The notes: generated by a model not told the origin, from the sequence alone. Shown: positions 11,255-23,624, counted from the stretch's first letter. The stretch: 64,000 nt of DNA from Agapanthus africanus (GCA_030015575.1 CM057344.1:186079044-186143043); one strand, 5' to 3'. A program made the numbers and translations.

Positions 11255-13628
11255 TAGGGCCATCTGTTGTGGTATCACATACCCAATAATTAGCTGTGGT
11301 TGAAGTATCTCATACTCAACCATCCCATAAGATTCTCTACTGGGAAAAAGGCATTTGTGAGTGGATCCGCGTTGTTGTCCTCTGTGTCTACTCTCCTAAC
11401 CTCGATCTCCTTGGAGATCAACCATCTCCATGATCAGGTGATTCTGCCTAAGAATTATATCTGGATTTCTGATGAGACGGGGGTTCCTAAGCCAAAGCCA
11501 TAACTCCATTGTCACACAATGGATGGAACGAAGTTCATCTCATGAACTTATATATATCCAGACTGCCTCTTTAGTAGCATCCATGGTAACGACGTATCTT
11601 GCTTTTAATCGTCTAGTAAGTCATGGTATCTAGCTTGGAACTCTTCTAACATACCGTCCCTCCACTGAGGGTAAAGACAATGCTTGTGACTGACATTCAG
11701 TCGTCCTTATCACCCTGGAACCTTTCCAGTGATTCTCCCTAGGATCGACTGATACCATCTAACAACAACTAGTGAGAATCCTAACAACCAATTAGATCTA
11801 TCTCATAGATCCATAACTCAGGATTTATAAGGTATCACCTCGATCATATATGGAGAATCTTTGTGATAAGCAGAGATTGATCGAGCGTAGCATAGGAAAC
11901 TCCTTCCGTACCAAGAGTATGTCATCCACGTAATCTACGAGGATCTGCACCATACTCCCGACTACCTTTTTGTATATGCAAGGTTCATCTACCATTTTGA
12001 TGAAGTCAAACTCTTTGACTACAACATCAAAATAGATGTTCCAACTCCACGATACCTGATTTATCACATAAAACATCTTGCACACTTTTCCGCTGCTCCC
12101 ACTGTCTACGAAGCCCTCTGGCTGTGTACTTATAGATGCTCTCTTCCAAATCAACATTTAGAAAAGCAGTCATGACACCCAACCGTCAGATATCGTAGTC
12201 ATGGTATGTAGCCGTGGCAAGTAGGATCTGGATGGACTTAAGCATAGCTTTTAAAGTCTCAACTTTTCCATGTACACCAAGTAATCTTCTCAAGATATAC
12301 TTGCTCCTGATGGGGATTTAACCCTTCAGATAAAGCAACCAAAGTCCATACTTTGTTGGTTTATAAGGATTCCATCTCAGATCGCTAAGCATCCAGCCAT
12401 TCTTACACAGTCCCACTCCTGATGGCCTGCTCGAAACAAGTTGGGTCATCATCTTATGATGCAATCCTTGCTCCCACTGTCATAGAGAACCCGAAGTATC
12501 TCTCAGGTGGATGAGGAACCCTACTAGATCGGCGGAGAGGCTGAAGTTCGTTAAAAAGTATTGAATCCTCCTGTTCTACCAAATCATTAGCTGCAGTTTG
12601 TATAGCTGGAACTTTTTCCAGTTCTACCTTATGACCACTAATTTCTTCACAAGAAATTCCCTTTCACAAAGGTGGCATATTGAGAAACAAAACATCTTTT
12701 GTTCCTCGGTTAGGTAGAAGATATTCCCTTGCCATTGCTTGGAATATCCAACAAACTTCTACAGAACTGACTTTACCTCGAGCTTGTCCGGATTATGCTT
12801 TTAGACATAGGCTAGACAACCCCAAATCTTAACTTACTTAAGATATGGGCTCTTCCCATTACATATCACATATGAAGTGGTAGGCAACTGATTTGATTGG
12901 AACCCTATTCAATAGGAATGCAGCTTCACAAGTGCATAACTCAAAAGGAAATAGGAAACTCAGTAGTACTCATCATAGAGCACACCATTCTGAACTCTTC
13001 CTCTTGTGTGTGTTCTGTATACTAAGAACTGTAGTTTGATTTAGAACGTCTATGCTTTTAGATAACGTGCCTAAACCGATCAACTCTTGATATAGGAAAT
13101 GTTCAAAACATTATCTAACAATACAAAATTATATCCTTCTTTACTTATAAAGAGACTGATATGTTGTTGTATATCAGGTTTGGTATCTAATAACATTCAT
13201 TCAGAATCAATGTATTTGTTAATACAGAGTGATAACTACCAACAGACTTGGCTGCAACACTTGCACCATTTCTATCTCATGAAACTTATCACCTGTTCTC
13301 AGTTCTCTACCTATCTGTAGCCCATGTAACAGATTACATATGCGGGATCCTGATCTGGTATCTCATACCCAGGACGTAAAGGATACTGAGAAACAGTTCT
13401 CTGTAATGAACACACCTGAAGATGATGCATCAACATGCACTTTCTTCGTTTGGGCGGCACGGGAATTCTGGTAATCCCAATTTCCTGCTCGGTCTTATAA
13501 CAATTATAAGTTGGAGCGGGACCAACTTTCCCTAGCGCAGTATAACAAGTGGGTTCGGTCAATACATCCATATTATTATCTTGATTAAGGCATGACATGG
13601 TCGCTACCTGGAGAGAGAGAGAAGAAAA
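11255..13628 (-). pseudogene. Copia C decayed pol and protease region
   Basis: Short stretches still resemble the Copia B polyprotein: reverse transcriptase sequence around 11825-12157 (including a degraded YVDD box) and the Gag-protease junction region around 13311-13628. It is broken many times. It ends in a GA-rich tract at 13613-13628, where Copia B entered. Confidence 0.8.
13624..13628. repeat. Target-site duplication of Copia B, left (GAAAA)
   Basis: GAAAA here matches GAAAA at 58227-58231, on the other side of Copia B. Confidence 0.9.
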
Positions 13629-15847
13629 TGTAGGGTTATTAGGCACTCTAATAAGGTTCTACAAGGCATCAACCATGCCGGATTAAAATTTTAGCCGTGC
13701 CGAATAACCCTAAACAAGATCGTTGCTAGAAAATTAGGGTTTCATATGCTAGTAAACTACGTTTACGACTAAGTGAATACGAAATACAACCTTTGTAGAT
13801 CGGTCCTTCACTTCTATAGCTCCTTGTTGAAGTCCCTTCGCTGCGATCGTGGTTCTCCCGGACCCTTGCATGGCTTCACGAGGCGAAAGACACATCATTG
13901 CTTAAAGTCTTCGAGGCCGAAGATGATCTACGTCGAGGGGATGCCAACTCGAGCTTCTACTTCACTAACTTGAGAATTAGTGAAGCAAACACCCTAAACT
14001 AAAGTGCTAGTCTAGTAGAGGATGGAGAAATAGGAAGTGGGTTCTCTTTAGAATTTTATTTCTCACTATCTTTCTCACTTTAGATCAAACCCTAGCAAGC
14101 CTTTTCTTTTTAACAATGAAGAAGAAGAACAAAAGAAAGAGATGAGGATAATTATCAAGTGAGAAAGCTAACCATGGTGAGTGAGTATCATATACTAACT
14201 CTTGTAGAAACTTAACCCATGGCTAACCTTTATGGTTGGGTTAAGAAATATCCATAGTAAAAACAATTTAGTGGAATTAGTCAATGTTTCCACAAGCTTC
14301 CACAAGTTTCAAGCATTTAGCTAATCCTCCACTAATTTTGTAATTACTTTGAATATTAAAAACCCAACATAATATGTAGCATGGTGTAAGTCTCATACAC
14401 CCAAGTCATGTGTATCATCAACCATGATACAAAAAGAAAACACAATTTTAATATATATCATATATACATTAAAGTTGTGCTCATGTGAGAAAAACCTTAA
14501 AATGAACAAGTGTTAGTTAATGTAAACTAGTATATCAAATATACAATTATACAATAAATTATTAAATCAACACTTGACTTAATAATCCGGTCATATAACA
14601 TATAACCGACTAACATCCAAATGTATCGACTTATCGAATCAACACTTGATTCGATAACCCGGCTATATCATATATAACCGACCGATACAAAAAGTCGCGA
14701 GAATAGAATACGGTATCACAAACACGCATTATTCTCGGTCTCGCACATATCACATATGCGCTCCTATTTCGTTTTGCCTGAGCCAGTAAAACCTCTATGT
14801 AGGACTCTAAAGACTCGTCAATACGCCGGCAGTAGGTGATGATCACATCAAGCACCCACAAGCCGTCAGCGGTACTAGCTGGACGTAACGGCTACCCGGG
14901 TATTGAGCGATCAGAATATCAGCAAGCAAGCCCGCTCCAACTCCTGTAAAAGCTTGCCGATAACACTTCCCGTACAGTCCGGTCTCCTCGTCTGATATGT
15001 CGCATATCAAGTCTAGGGGTGGTAAACGTCAGACCCCAATAACCGATAAGTCATGCCGATTTGAGCCTCATAACGGGTCGAGAAACTACTGGTAACACTT
15101 ACCAGTAAATCTCTAAATCAGCCCTGGCCAGGGACTTCCCTGTTACGGCCAATCGAGCACAGCGAAACATCAACCCCCAATACCGGGAGAGACGAAACCC
15201 CTCCTATCGCTCATTTCCTCCATGTGACTCGGGACTGTACCCAAAAACCACCGTTTTGCACGCCCTCATGGACGTGGTAAGGTGGAAATCAAAGCACAGT
15301 AGGAATCACACAAGACTCTATGACGATCTCGGGCCTACAGACTAACCTGCACAAGTGTCACCAGAGAACTGCCATCTGACGTGAGGTATAATACCATCTG
15401 GGAGTTCTCGGCGAGTCCGTCCAGTGTACCCAGTCTCCACTGAGCACCCGTATACCATCTCTGATGTCAAACACCAATGGATATGGGATCATCCATCGCC
15501 CATCTCATGGGTCGAGAAGCGTATACGCTAGTCTACTCTGGTATATCGATGCCCCGTCTCGATACACCCACGACTAGGGACCTTGAAGGATGTACTTATA
15601 GACTACCATGTCCCCACTAGAATGATCCGCATCATAATCCAGGTAGTCAAGTACACATCCTAAGGGCCTTACCAACATGTAACTACAAGACAGTATCCAG
15701 CGACAAGTATACATGTTAAGATAAAGAGCAACCAGACAGGATACTATCATATCGAGCAAGAAAGTTCTCTCTATATATGTCCAAGCATCCAATATAATAT
15801 ACATCATCTGTACAATACTGGCCTCTAGGGCATATATACAACTAACA
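13629..15847 (-). repeat. Copia B 3' LTR
   Basis: 2219 bp, running TGTAGGGTTATTAGG to ACTAACA on the plus strand. It includes two successive inverted-repeat modules near 14550-14690 and a TATA-like CATATATAG on the minus strand near 15774-15783. Confidence 0.93.
14631..14657. repeat. Perfect 12-bp inverted repeat in the Copia LTR
   Basis: TTATCGAATCAA and TTGATTCGATAA are separated by three bases. A related but imperfect copy (ATTATTAAATCAA / TTGACTTAATAAT) lies about 65 bp to the left. The pair is present in every LTR of this family (for example 9965-10060, 22360-22450, 30470-30560 and 56938-57030). Confidence 0.75.
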
Positions 15848-15862
15848 ATCTCCCACTTGCAC
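15848..15862 (-). other. Copia B polypurine tract
   Basis: GTGCAAGTGGGAGAT on the minus strand, directly before the 3' LTR. The pol frame ends at its edge, as is common in compact Copia elements. Confidence 0.8.
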
Positions 15863-18450
15863 TAGGGCCAGCTGCTGTAGTATCGCATACCTAGCATCCC
15901 GTAGCGTCTCTCAAACTGTATCTGGGGAATGGCCTTCGTGAGTGGATCCGCTGTGTTGTTCTTCGTGTCAACCCTCCTAATCTCGATCTCCCGACGATCA
16001 ACTATCTCCCGGATCAGGTGATACCGCCTCAGAATATGCCTGGATCGCTGATGGGACCTGGGTTCCTTGGCCAAAGCCACCGCTCCATTGTTATCACAAT
16101 ACAAAGGTATTGGATGCTCAATGGATGGAACCACTCCAAGTTCAGTAATGAACTTCTTGATCCAGACAGCCTCTTTGGCAGCATCGTTGGCAGCGATGTA
16201 TTCAGCCTCCATCGTCGAGTCTGCCACAGTTTCCTGCTTGGAACTCTTCCAGCTAACCGCCCCTCCGTAGAGGGTAAAGACAAATCTCGAGTGCGACTTA
16301 GAGTCGTCCTTATCACTCTGGAAGCTCGAATCGGTAAAGGACTCCACTTGGAGTTCTCCGTTACCATACACCAAGAGCATCTCCTTAGTCCTTCGTATGT
16401 ACTTGAGAATACTCTTCACAGCTGTCCAGTGACTCTCTCCAGGATCAGCTTGATACCTACTCACTACACATAGTGAGTAGGCTACATCGGGTCTGGTACA
16501 TAGCATCGCGTACATGATAGAGCCTACAGCCGAAGCATAGGGTATCCCTTGCATGCGAGCTCTCTCCAAATCAGTCTTGGGAGACATCTCTTTGGAGAGA
16601 GTGACTCCAGAGATCATGGGTAAGTTCCCACGCTTGGATTCTTCCATACTAAACCTCTTTAGTATGGTGTCAATGTACCAGGATTGGGACAATCCCAAAA
16701 TCCTTTTAGATCTATCTCTATAGATCATAATTCCCAATATGCAAGAGGCATCACCAAGATCTTTCATTGAGAATCTTTGTGATAAGAAGGGCTTGACCGA
16801 ATGCAGCATATGAATGTCATTTCCTATCAAGAGTATGTCGTCCACGTACAATACGACGAAGACAACCTTATTCTCTGCCACCTTTTTGTAGACACAAGGT
16901 TCATCTGCGTTTTTAACGAAATCAAACTCTTTGATAACGACGTTAAAGCAGATGTTCCAACTCCGCGATGCTTGCTTTAATCCATAAATGGATTTAAGCA
17001 GCTTGCACACCTTCCCGCTGCTCCCACTATCTACGAAGCCCTCTGGCTGAGTCTTGTACACGCACTCTTCTAAATCACCGTTTAGAAAAGCGGTCTTAAC
17101 ATCCATTTGCCAGATTTCGTTGTCTTGATATGCAGCAATGGCAAGCATGATCCAGATGGATTTAAGCATAGCCACTGGAGAAAAGGTTTCGTCATAGTCC
17201 ACACATGGTCTTTGACGAAAACCCTTTGCAACAAGTCTAGCTTTGAAAGTCTCCACTTTCCCATCTACACCAAGTTTTTTCTTAAAGATCCACTTGCTCC
17301 CAATGGGTTTTACCCTTTCAGGAGCATCTTCCAAAGTCCATACTTTGTTGGTGTACATGGATTCCATCTTGGACCGCATTGCATCCATCCATTTCATTGA
17401 GTCTCCACTCGTGATGGCCTGCTCGAAGCTAGTAGAGTCATCATCAACCATGATGCAATCCTCGCTCCCACCATCCATGAGAAAACCGTAGTATCTCTCA
17501 GGTGGGTGAGGAACCCTACTTGATCGGTGGAGAGGCTGAGGTTCGTTGGGAACTACCGAATCCTCCGGTTCAACCAAATCTTCTGTCGTAGTCTGTATTG
17601 CTGGAACCTCTTCCAGTTCTACCTCCTTGCCACTAATCTCTTTTTCAAGAAATTCCTTTTCTAAAAAGGTGGCATGTCGAGAAACAAACACCTTTTGTTC
17701 CTCGGTGTGGTAGAAGAAATACCTGCGCGAATGTTTGGGATATCCAATAAACTTACACAGAATGGACCTTGCCGCGAGTTTGTCCGGATTTTGTGTTTTT
17801 ACATATGCCGGACAACCCCATATCTTAACATAATTAAGACAAGGTCTCTTTCCTTTCCATATCTCATATGGAGTGGTTGGCACAGTTTTGGTGGGAACCA
17901 TATTCAATAGATCTGCAGCTGTTTCTAGTGCATACCCCCAGAAGGAAATAGGTAACTCAGCTGTGCTCATCATAGAGCGCACCATATCTAATAGGGTGCG
18001 ATTCCTCCATTCTGATACACCGTTGTGTTGTGGTGTATATGGAGGAGTCAGCTGAGAGAGAATCCCATTCTCTTTTCGGAAGTCCAGGAATTCATTGCTC
18101 AAGTATTCACCTCCTCGATCAGATCGAAGGATTTTAATACTTTTTCCATTTTGGTTCTCGACTTCTTGTTTATATTCTCTAAATTTCTCAAAAGCTTCTG
18201 ATTTGTGTTTCATCAGGAACACATATCCGAATCTAGAGAGATCGTCAGCGAATGTAATGAAGTACGCAGAACCATTCCTGGCATGTGTAGACATGGGGCC
18301 GCATACATCACTATGTACCAGTCCCAAGAATTCCGTAACTCTTTCTCCGTGTCCCGTAAACGGAGTTTTGGTCATCTTGCCTTTGAGACATGACTGGTAA
18401 GTGTCATAAGATGAAAATTCAAACGGATTCAAATATCCATCCTTATGCAA
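15862..18450 (-). CDS. Copia B pol: integrase, reverse transcriptase, RNase H
   Basis: An 862-codon frame. Domains in order: end of the pre-integrase zinc region (about residues 1-30, with CLKGK), integrase core with aspartates in HSDVCGP and SDRGGEY and the glutamate after NGVS (about 40-190), a serine/proline-rich linker with the PPERY motif (about 310), Copia reverse transcriptase (about 375-620, YVDDILLIG near 535), and RNase H with TMEAEYIA and a CDNNGA box (about 720-840). In life these convert element RNA to DNA in cytoplasmic particles and insert it in the genome. The element is treated as a fossil; this part looks whole. The first methionine may not be the true start, because the family makes one Gag-Pol chain. 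Confidence 0.9.
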   Translation of the reverse strand: MHKDGYLNPFEFSSYDTYQSCLKGKMTKTPFTGHGERVTEFLGLVHSDVCGPMSTHARNGSAYFITFADDLSRFGYVFLMKHKSEAFEKFREYKQEVENQNGKSIKILRSDRGGEYLSNEFLDFRKENGILSQLTPPYTPQHNGVSEWRNRTLLDMVRSMMSTAELPISFWGYALETAADLLNMVPTKTVPTTPYEIWKGKRPCLNYVKIWGCPAYVKTQNPDKLAARSILCKFIGYPKHSRRYFFYHTEEQKVFVSRHATFLEKEFLEKEISGKEVELEEVPAIQTTTEDLVEPEDSVVPNEPQPLHRSSRVPHPPERYYGFLMDGGSEDCIMVDDDSTSFEQAITSGDSMKWMDAMRSKMESMYTNKVWTLEDAPERVKPIGSKWIFKKKLGVDGKVETFKARLVAKGFRQRPCVDYDETFSPVAMLKSIWIMLAIAAYQDNEIWQMDVKTAFLNGDLEECVYKTQPEGFVDSGSSGKVCKLLKSIYGLKQASRSWNICFNVVIKEFDFVKNADEPCVYKKVAENKVVFVVLYVDDILLIGNDIHMLHSVKPFLSQRFSMKDLGDASCILGIMIYRDRSKRILGLSQSWYIDTILKRFSMEESKRGNLPMISGVTLSKEMSPKTDLERARMQGIPYASAVGSIMYAMLCTRPDVAYSLCVVSRYQADPGESHWTAVKSILKYIRRTKEMLLVYGNGELQVESFTDSSFQSDKDDSKSHSRFVFTLYGGAVSWKSSKQETVADSTMEAEYIAANDAAKEAVWIKKFITELGVVPSIEHPIPLYCDNNGAVALAKEPRSHQRSRHILRRYHLIREIVDRREIEIRRVDTKNNTADPLTKAIPQIQFERRYGMLGMRYYSSWP

Positions 18451-18492
18451 CTTAGCTAGTCGTGTCGCATTGATGTGACCCAGTCTACAATG

Positions 18493-18984
18493 CTACAAGA
18501 AGGATTCGTTCAGTTCTGAACTCTTCCTCTTGTGTGTGTTTGTTATGCTCAGAACTGTTGATTGATTTAGAACATAAATGCCATTGCACAACGTGCCTGA
18601 TCCAACCAACTTTTGGTTAAGAAAAATGTTCATAACATTATCCTGTAATAAAAAATTATATCCCTCTTTACTCAACAAAGAAACCGATATAATGTTGTAT
18701 ATCAGGTTCGGCATGTAATAGCATTCGTTCAGAATCAAAGTATTACCAGTTGGCAATACAAGGTGATATTCCCCGACGGTTTTAGCTGCAACCATTGTAC
18801 CATTTCCAACCCTTATGTCTTTATCACCTTCTCCAAGTTCTCTACCTTTCCTAAGCCCATGTAACTGATTACATATATGGGATCCTGACCCGGTATCTAA
18901 TACCCAGGATGTAGAAGAAATGGAGAAACAGTTCTCTGTAACGAACACACCCGAAGAAAATGCATCAACATGTACTTTCTTCAT
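18493..18984 (-). CDS. Copia B protease and pre-integrase region
   Basis: A 163-codon frame upstream of pol on the same strand. It carries the aspartic-protease signature WVLDTGSGSHIC near residue 30, then the start of the pre-integrase domain. Protease normally cuts the Gag-Pol chain. At the 5' side, only a trace of what may once have been the nucleocapsid end of Gag is visible. Confidence 0.8.
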   Translation of the reverse strand: MKKVHVDAFSSGVFVTENCFSISSTSWVLDTGSGSHICNQLHGLRKGRELGEGDKDIRVGNGTMVAAKTVGEYHLVLPTGNTLILNECYYMPNLIYNIISVSLLSKEGYNFLLQDNVMNIFLNQKLVGSGTLCNGIYVLNQSTVLSITNTHKRKSSELNESFL

Positions 18985-19577
18985 TCAGGTGGCATGCGAA
19001 TCATGGTATTCCCCTATTTCCTGTTCAGTCTTATAACTTTTATAAGAAAGAACGGAACCAACGTTCCCCAGCACAGTATAACATGCGGGTTCGGTCAATA
19101 CATCCATATTATTATCTTGATTAAGGCATGATATGGTCGCTACCTAGAGAGAGAGAGAAGAAAACACTTTAGCATATGCTCTTGCAAGATCAGATTGGTT
19201 ATTATCTTATCTAATAAGGATGACTCCCACTGTTTTTATCAAATCTTCCTTCAAACCTTAAAAGGAAAGACTAGCCAGGATTAATTACACCCTACAACTT
19301 CGCCGATCTTTCAGCCAGGCCAGTGTCGGTACTTTGAGGGAGGTTCCCCTTGCTTTCGTACGGACCTAATTAAAGTAAACCTCGTTTTCCTAGAGGCATA
19401 ACCCCGTTGACACCTTTCTAGACACCTATTTGATCGGCTAATTGTCCTGTGTAAAACTCTCCCAGGAGTAACTATTACTCACAGTGGGTATCGGGATCCA
19501 ATTATCTCATAGAAGGTATGCAATCTCATTGCAAATTTCAACACTTGATATTCCCGATAATATTTTACCCCTAGCGT

Positions 19578-19792
19578 CCTATGACCTTGACGTAGGCCAA
19601 CAAACCATAGTACGCTAGTCAAGTTCAACCCGTCATTTCTTCATTGAATTAAACCCACCCGTACGACCCATGACGCAGGCCAACAAAGTCGCACGACTAC
19701 CCTAATCCAATCAGCATTATATGCATAATAAGATAAATAATAGTTATCTACCGCACACTACGCCTTGACGCAGGCCAACAAACGTAGCACGA
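19578..19792 (-). other. Triple stem-loop array in the B leader
   Basis: Cores start at 19585, 19667 and 19763, with outer arms CTATG/CATAG, CGAC/GTCG and CTACG/CGTAG. Spacing (82 and 96 bp) is close to that in D1, C and E. All three cores carry the same element-specific variant, ending AGGCCAACAAA. Confidence 0.6.
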
Positions 19793-20336
19793 ATACTAAG
19801 TAGGACTTATCTGTAATGACGGAGGGCTACGACAGGTTTTTCTGAAAACCTATTGCGTAATGAACTTGATATCGTCGTAGAATCGAGTGAATTTTGAAAT
19901 GGAGTTATTTTGAGGCTTTCATTAGCTTTGCTAAAGAGGTCACTCCCGGTGAAGGGATCTCGGCTCTTTCCTCATCGAATAAGGTGCAGGACATATCATA
20001 TATATCACTATGCAAAGCAAAACTGTAGCTACCATTTTTTATAAAGTTTTGATTCTACAACATCTTTTAGGTTTCTTTTCTTTCATTAATCACATTAATG
20101 AAGTCCCATCATTTAAGTCACCTAAATATCACAGATAAATACGACGTACACTTATGCCATCCGCATTCGCCTCGATGTCCCCTCGTGCACCGTTATGTTA
20201 GGTAACTAACGGCAGAGCGGGGCAGGGCTAGCGCAGGTGTAAAACATAAGTAACGCCTATATAATATATCATATATACTATATACAGTATTTATCATATC
20301 ACATCACATGATCACATCACAGATATCGCAGCAGAA

Positions 20337-20341
20337 GAAAC
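20337..20341. repeat. Target-site duplication of the LARD, left (GAAAC)
   Basis: GAAAC here matches GAAAC at 54586-54590. Removing the LARD with one copy restores the Copia leader context seen uninterrupted in E near 27768 and C near 59443. Confidence 0.92.
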
Positions 20342-21458
20342 TGTCACGTCCCGAAAGTACGGAATATGACCGGCACTTAAACTACGAACGTCTCGAGGCG
20401 TACGTAATCTAAGTAAGCCGAAAACCCAGAAAGCCAAACCAAGAAAAGTCGTAGAGTGAAGGAAAACCAATTTAAAACAAGTAGATTTAATAGCATAAGC
20501 CGAATTATGCGTTTTAAAAACATCAAGTATTTTCTGAAAATTTCGGCAGAGTCTCCTTTGTAAATACTGCCCCCCAAACGGGATACAATATGAATAGTAT
20601 ACGAAATCAATAAAAAGGCATCCCCAAGCGGGAGCTAGCACTTCGTCAATCGACGGTCACAACCACACAAGCAAAATAATATACAACGCCAACGACGAGG
20701 ATCGAAAAATCAAAAGGAAACTCAAAACTACAAGAAATAAAACGCGCGACTCTAAGGTCGAAAGAATAACATCACTTGTCTCTATCTCAAAGAATAAATA
20801 CATGTTTGGTTGATGGAACTTCTAGATACAACTGAATGATAATATACAATGTATAATGATGGGTATGATACAAATAAACCCACCTACTAGCAAGTCACCC
20901 AAACGAAACTGTACCCGCAAAGCCGTAAAGAAACCTGTACGGCGAAACCTGCAAGAAACTGGGGCACAACGGGGGTGAGTTGCCAACTCGTGAATAGAAA
21001 AACATCTACGAATAGAAATCGCATGTATAACGCAATCCTAGGTCATACGATCAATATATATATTCCTCAATTAAAACCAGCAGTCTATAACAATGACTAG
21101 GGTAAATATCTAATCCAAGTGTAATCTCATGTTCCCGTGTCGGTACCTCAGGTAGCAATATATCATATGAATGAGGTATGAATGCATGAAAACAGAATAC
21201 ATGTAAATGAAGAAACTGTTTTCATAATTTAGTGAGATTTCCTTTGTATAAAATGAGGTATCATAATGAAATCAGCATAAAACAGTGCCTAGCATCGGCA
21301 CAAAACGTAATCCCAATATCTCGATATCTCTGTATCACAGTCTCTGTACCTCAATATCTCGAAATCTCAATGTCTCAATCACAATATATAGGGCGCCGTC
21401 AGTCCAGACCGGCCCCTACCATCCATCTCAAGACTACGACGGTATCCTCCGGATATCC
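20342..21458 (-). repeat. LARD 3' LTR, segment 1
   Basis: It starts TGTCACGTCCCGAAAG and aligns with 50031 onward. Copia E cuts it after TATCC (21454-21458). Confidence 0.9.
21454..21458. repeat. Target-site duplication of Copia E, left (TATCC)
   Basis: TATCC also follows Copia E at 31739-31743. The uninterrupted LARD LTR has a single TATCC at this place, near 51145. Confidence 0.9.
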
Positions 21459-23624
21459 TGTAGGGTTCCTAGGCACACTAATGAGGTCTCACAACAGATC
21501 AAACATGCCCAATTTAAATTTTTTCATGTGCCAACAAACCCTAATACGGATCGTTAACTAGATGATAAGGCGATGCAAGCAAGTAAACGACTTTATTGCT
21601 AAAGGAAAATGACTACAACCTTTGTAGATCCGGTCCTCCACCTCTATAGCTCCGTGTTGACGTCTCTCCGCTGTACCCATCGAGATCCAAGACTCTCACG
21701 GTGGTTTCATCGGAGAAAAGATCGGGCTAGGTCGCCGACTTCGATGCCGAAGATGATCTACGTCGAGGCAATTCAAGATCAAGCTTCAACTTCACCAAGT
21801 CATGAAACTTGTGAAGAAAACACCCTATACTACTTGGCAAGTGGTAGAGGATGAAGAAATAGGAAGTGGGTTCAATTTAGAATTGGATTTCTCACTCTTT
21901 TTCTCATTTCACCATTGATGGAAGCAAGCTTTTCTTCATCTTGAAGAAGAAGAAGAAGAAGAAAAAGAATATGATATGAATTATTTTAAAATAGAAAATA
22001 AGTGATTCTTATCATATAGCAACCATGGTTAAGTGTAGAGAATAAACTAGGGTTAGGTTTAATGGTTAGGTTTAGGAAAAGAACAAGAATGGTCAAGCTT
22101 TCAACACTTCATGAAGTTTCAACAAAACAACAAAATAAGCCACCATTCTATTTATCTTTCCAAAATGAATAAATAAATAAATGAATAAGTAAATAAAAAA
22201 CATAACCATTAACATAACCATAGTTTAAACTAAACAAACACCCAAACTTTCATGTATCATCAAACATGATACATTCAAGTGAGAAAATCCTTTTTAAGTG
22301 AACCAATACTAGTTAATGCAAAGTAATATATCAAATATACAATTATACATTAAATCATTAAATCAACACTTGATTCAATGATCCGGTCATGTCGCATATA
22401 ACCGACTAGTATCCAATATATCGACTTATCGAATCAATCTTCGATTCGATAACTAGGTTATATCGCATACAACCAATCGATACATTCATCGCGAGAATAG
22501 AATACGGTATCACATACACGCATTATTCTCGGTCCCGCATATATCTCATATGCGCTCCTATTTCGTTTCGCTTGAGCCAGGAAAGCTCTGTGTAGGACTC
22601 TAAAGACTCGTCAATACGCCGGCAGCAGGTGATGATCATATCAAACACCCACAAGCCGCAAGCGGTCTGCTAAACGTAACGGCCACCCGGGTATTGAGCG
22701 ATCAGAAGATCGACGAGCAAGCCCGCTTACACTCCTGTGAATCCAACCAGTAACACTTACCGTACAGTCCGGTCTGTTTGTCTGATATGTCGCATATCTC
22801 GCTTAGGGGTGGTAAACGTCAGACCCTAATAGCTTGATAAGTCATGCCAACGTGAGGTCCATAACAATCGTGAAACTACTGATAACTCTTACCAGTATAT
22901 CACTGCAACCCTGGCCAGGGATTTCCTGTTATGTCCAGTCGAGCATAGCGCAACATCAACCCCCAATACCGGGAGAGACGAATCCCCTCCTATCGCTCAT
23001 TGCCTCCATGTGAATCGGGACTGTACCCAAAAACCACCTGTTTGCAGGACTCAGTAGAGCCGTGGTAGGGTGGAAATCATAGCACAGTGGGAGACACACA
23101 AGACTCTATGACGATCTCGGGTCAACAGACTAAGCTGTACCAGTGTCACCAGAGAACTGCCATCTGACTTGAGGTATAATACCATCTGGGAGTTCTCAAC
23201 GAGTCCGTTCAGTGTACCCAGTCTCCACTGAGCACCCGCATACCATCTCTGATGTCAAACACCAATGGATATGGGATCATCCATCGCCCATCACATGGGT
23301 CGAGAAGATATACGCTAGTTTACTCTGGAATATCGATTCCCCGTCTCGATATTCCCACGACTAGGAACATTGAAGGATGTACTCATGGACTACCCAGGCC
23401 CCACTAGTATGATCTGCATCATAGTCCTGGAAGTCGAGTACACATCCTAATGGCTTTATCAACATGTAACAGAGAGACAGAAAGTATACATGTTAAGATA
23501 AAGAGCAACCAGATAGCGTACTATCATGTCGAGCAAGAAAGTCCTACCTATATATGTCCCAGCATCCACTACAATATACATCCAATGTACAGTAATGGCC
23601 TCTAGGGCATACATATAACTAACA
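21459..23624 (-). repeat. Copia E 3' LTR
   Basis: 2166 bp, TGTAGGGTTCCTAGG to ACTAACA on the plus strand. It is the same family as B and C but a distinct subfamily. A GAA microsatellite lies at 21944-21961. Confidence 0.92.

Larger units (their letters stand above)
9052..13628 (-). mobile_element. Copia element C (fossil), first segment
   Basis: A 3' LTR (9052-11239) and part of a decayed interior. It is inserted in the D1 LTR and itself interrupted by Copia B at 13629. It resumes at 58227-60016, where D2 interrupts it again. The 5' LTR is not in the window, so its age cannot be read from paired LTRs. It must be older than B. Confidence 0.85.
18985..20341 (-). other. Copia B leader, coding-side half
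   Basis: Non-coding. From left: a region related to the Gag-protease junction of C and E (18985-19140), a GA-rich tract (19146-19162), three stem-loops at 19578-19792, a single TCACTCCCGG module near 19940, a TTCATTAAT/ATTAATGAA hairpin (20082-20102), a conserved block near 20140-20260, and then the LARD insertion point. The leader resumes at 54586. Confidence 0.7.

Noticed and set aside
16018-16473. ORFs on the plus strand over Copia B pol, and plus-strand ORFs over the Gypsy polyprotein (for example 38107-38361 and 40101-40307)
   Set aside because: They are antisense shadows of the long minus-strand frames.
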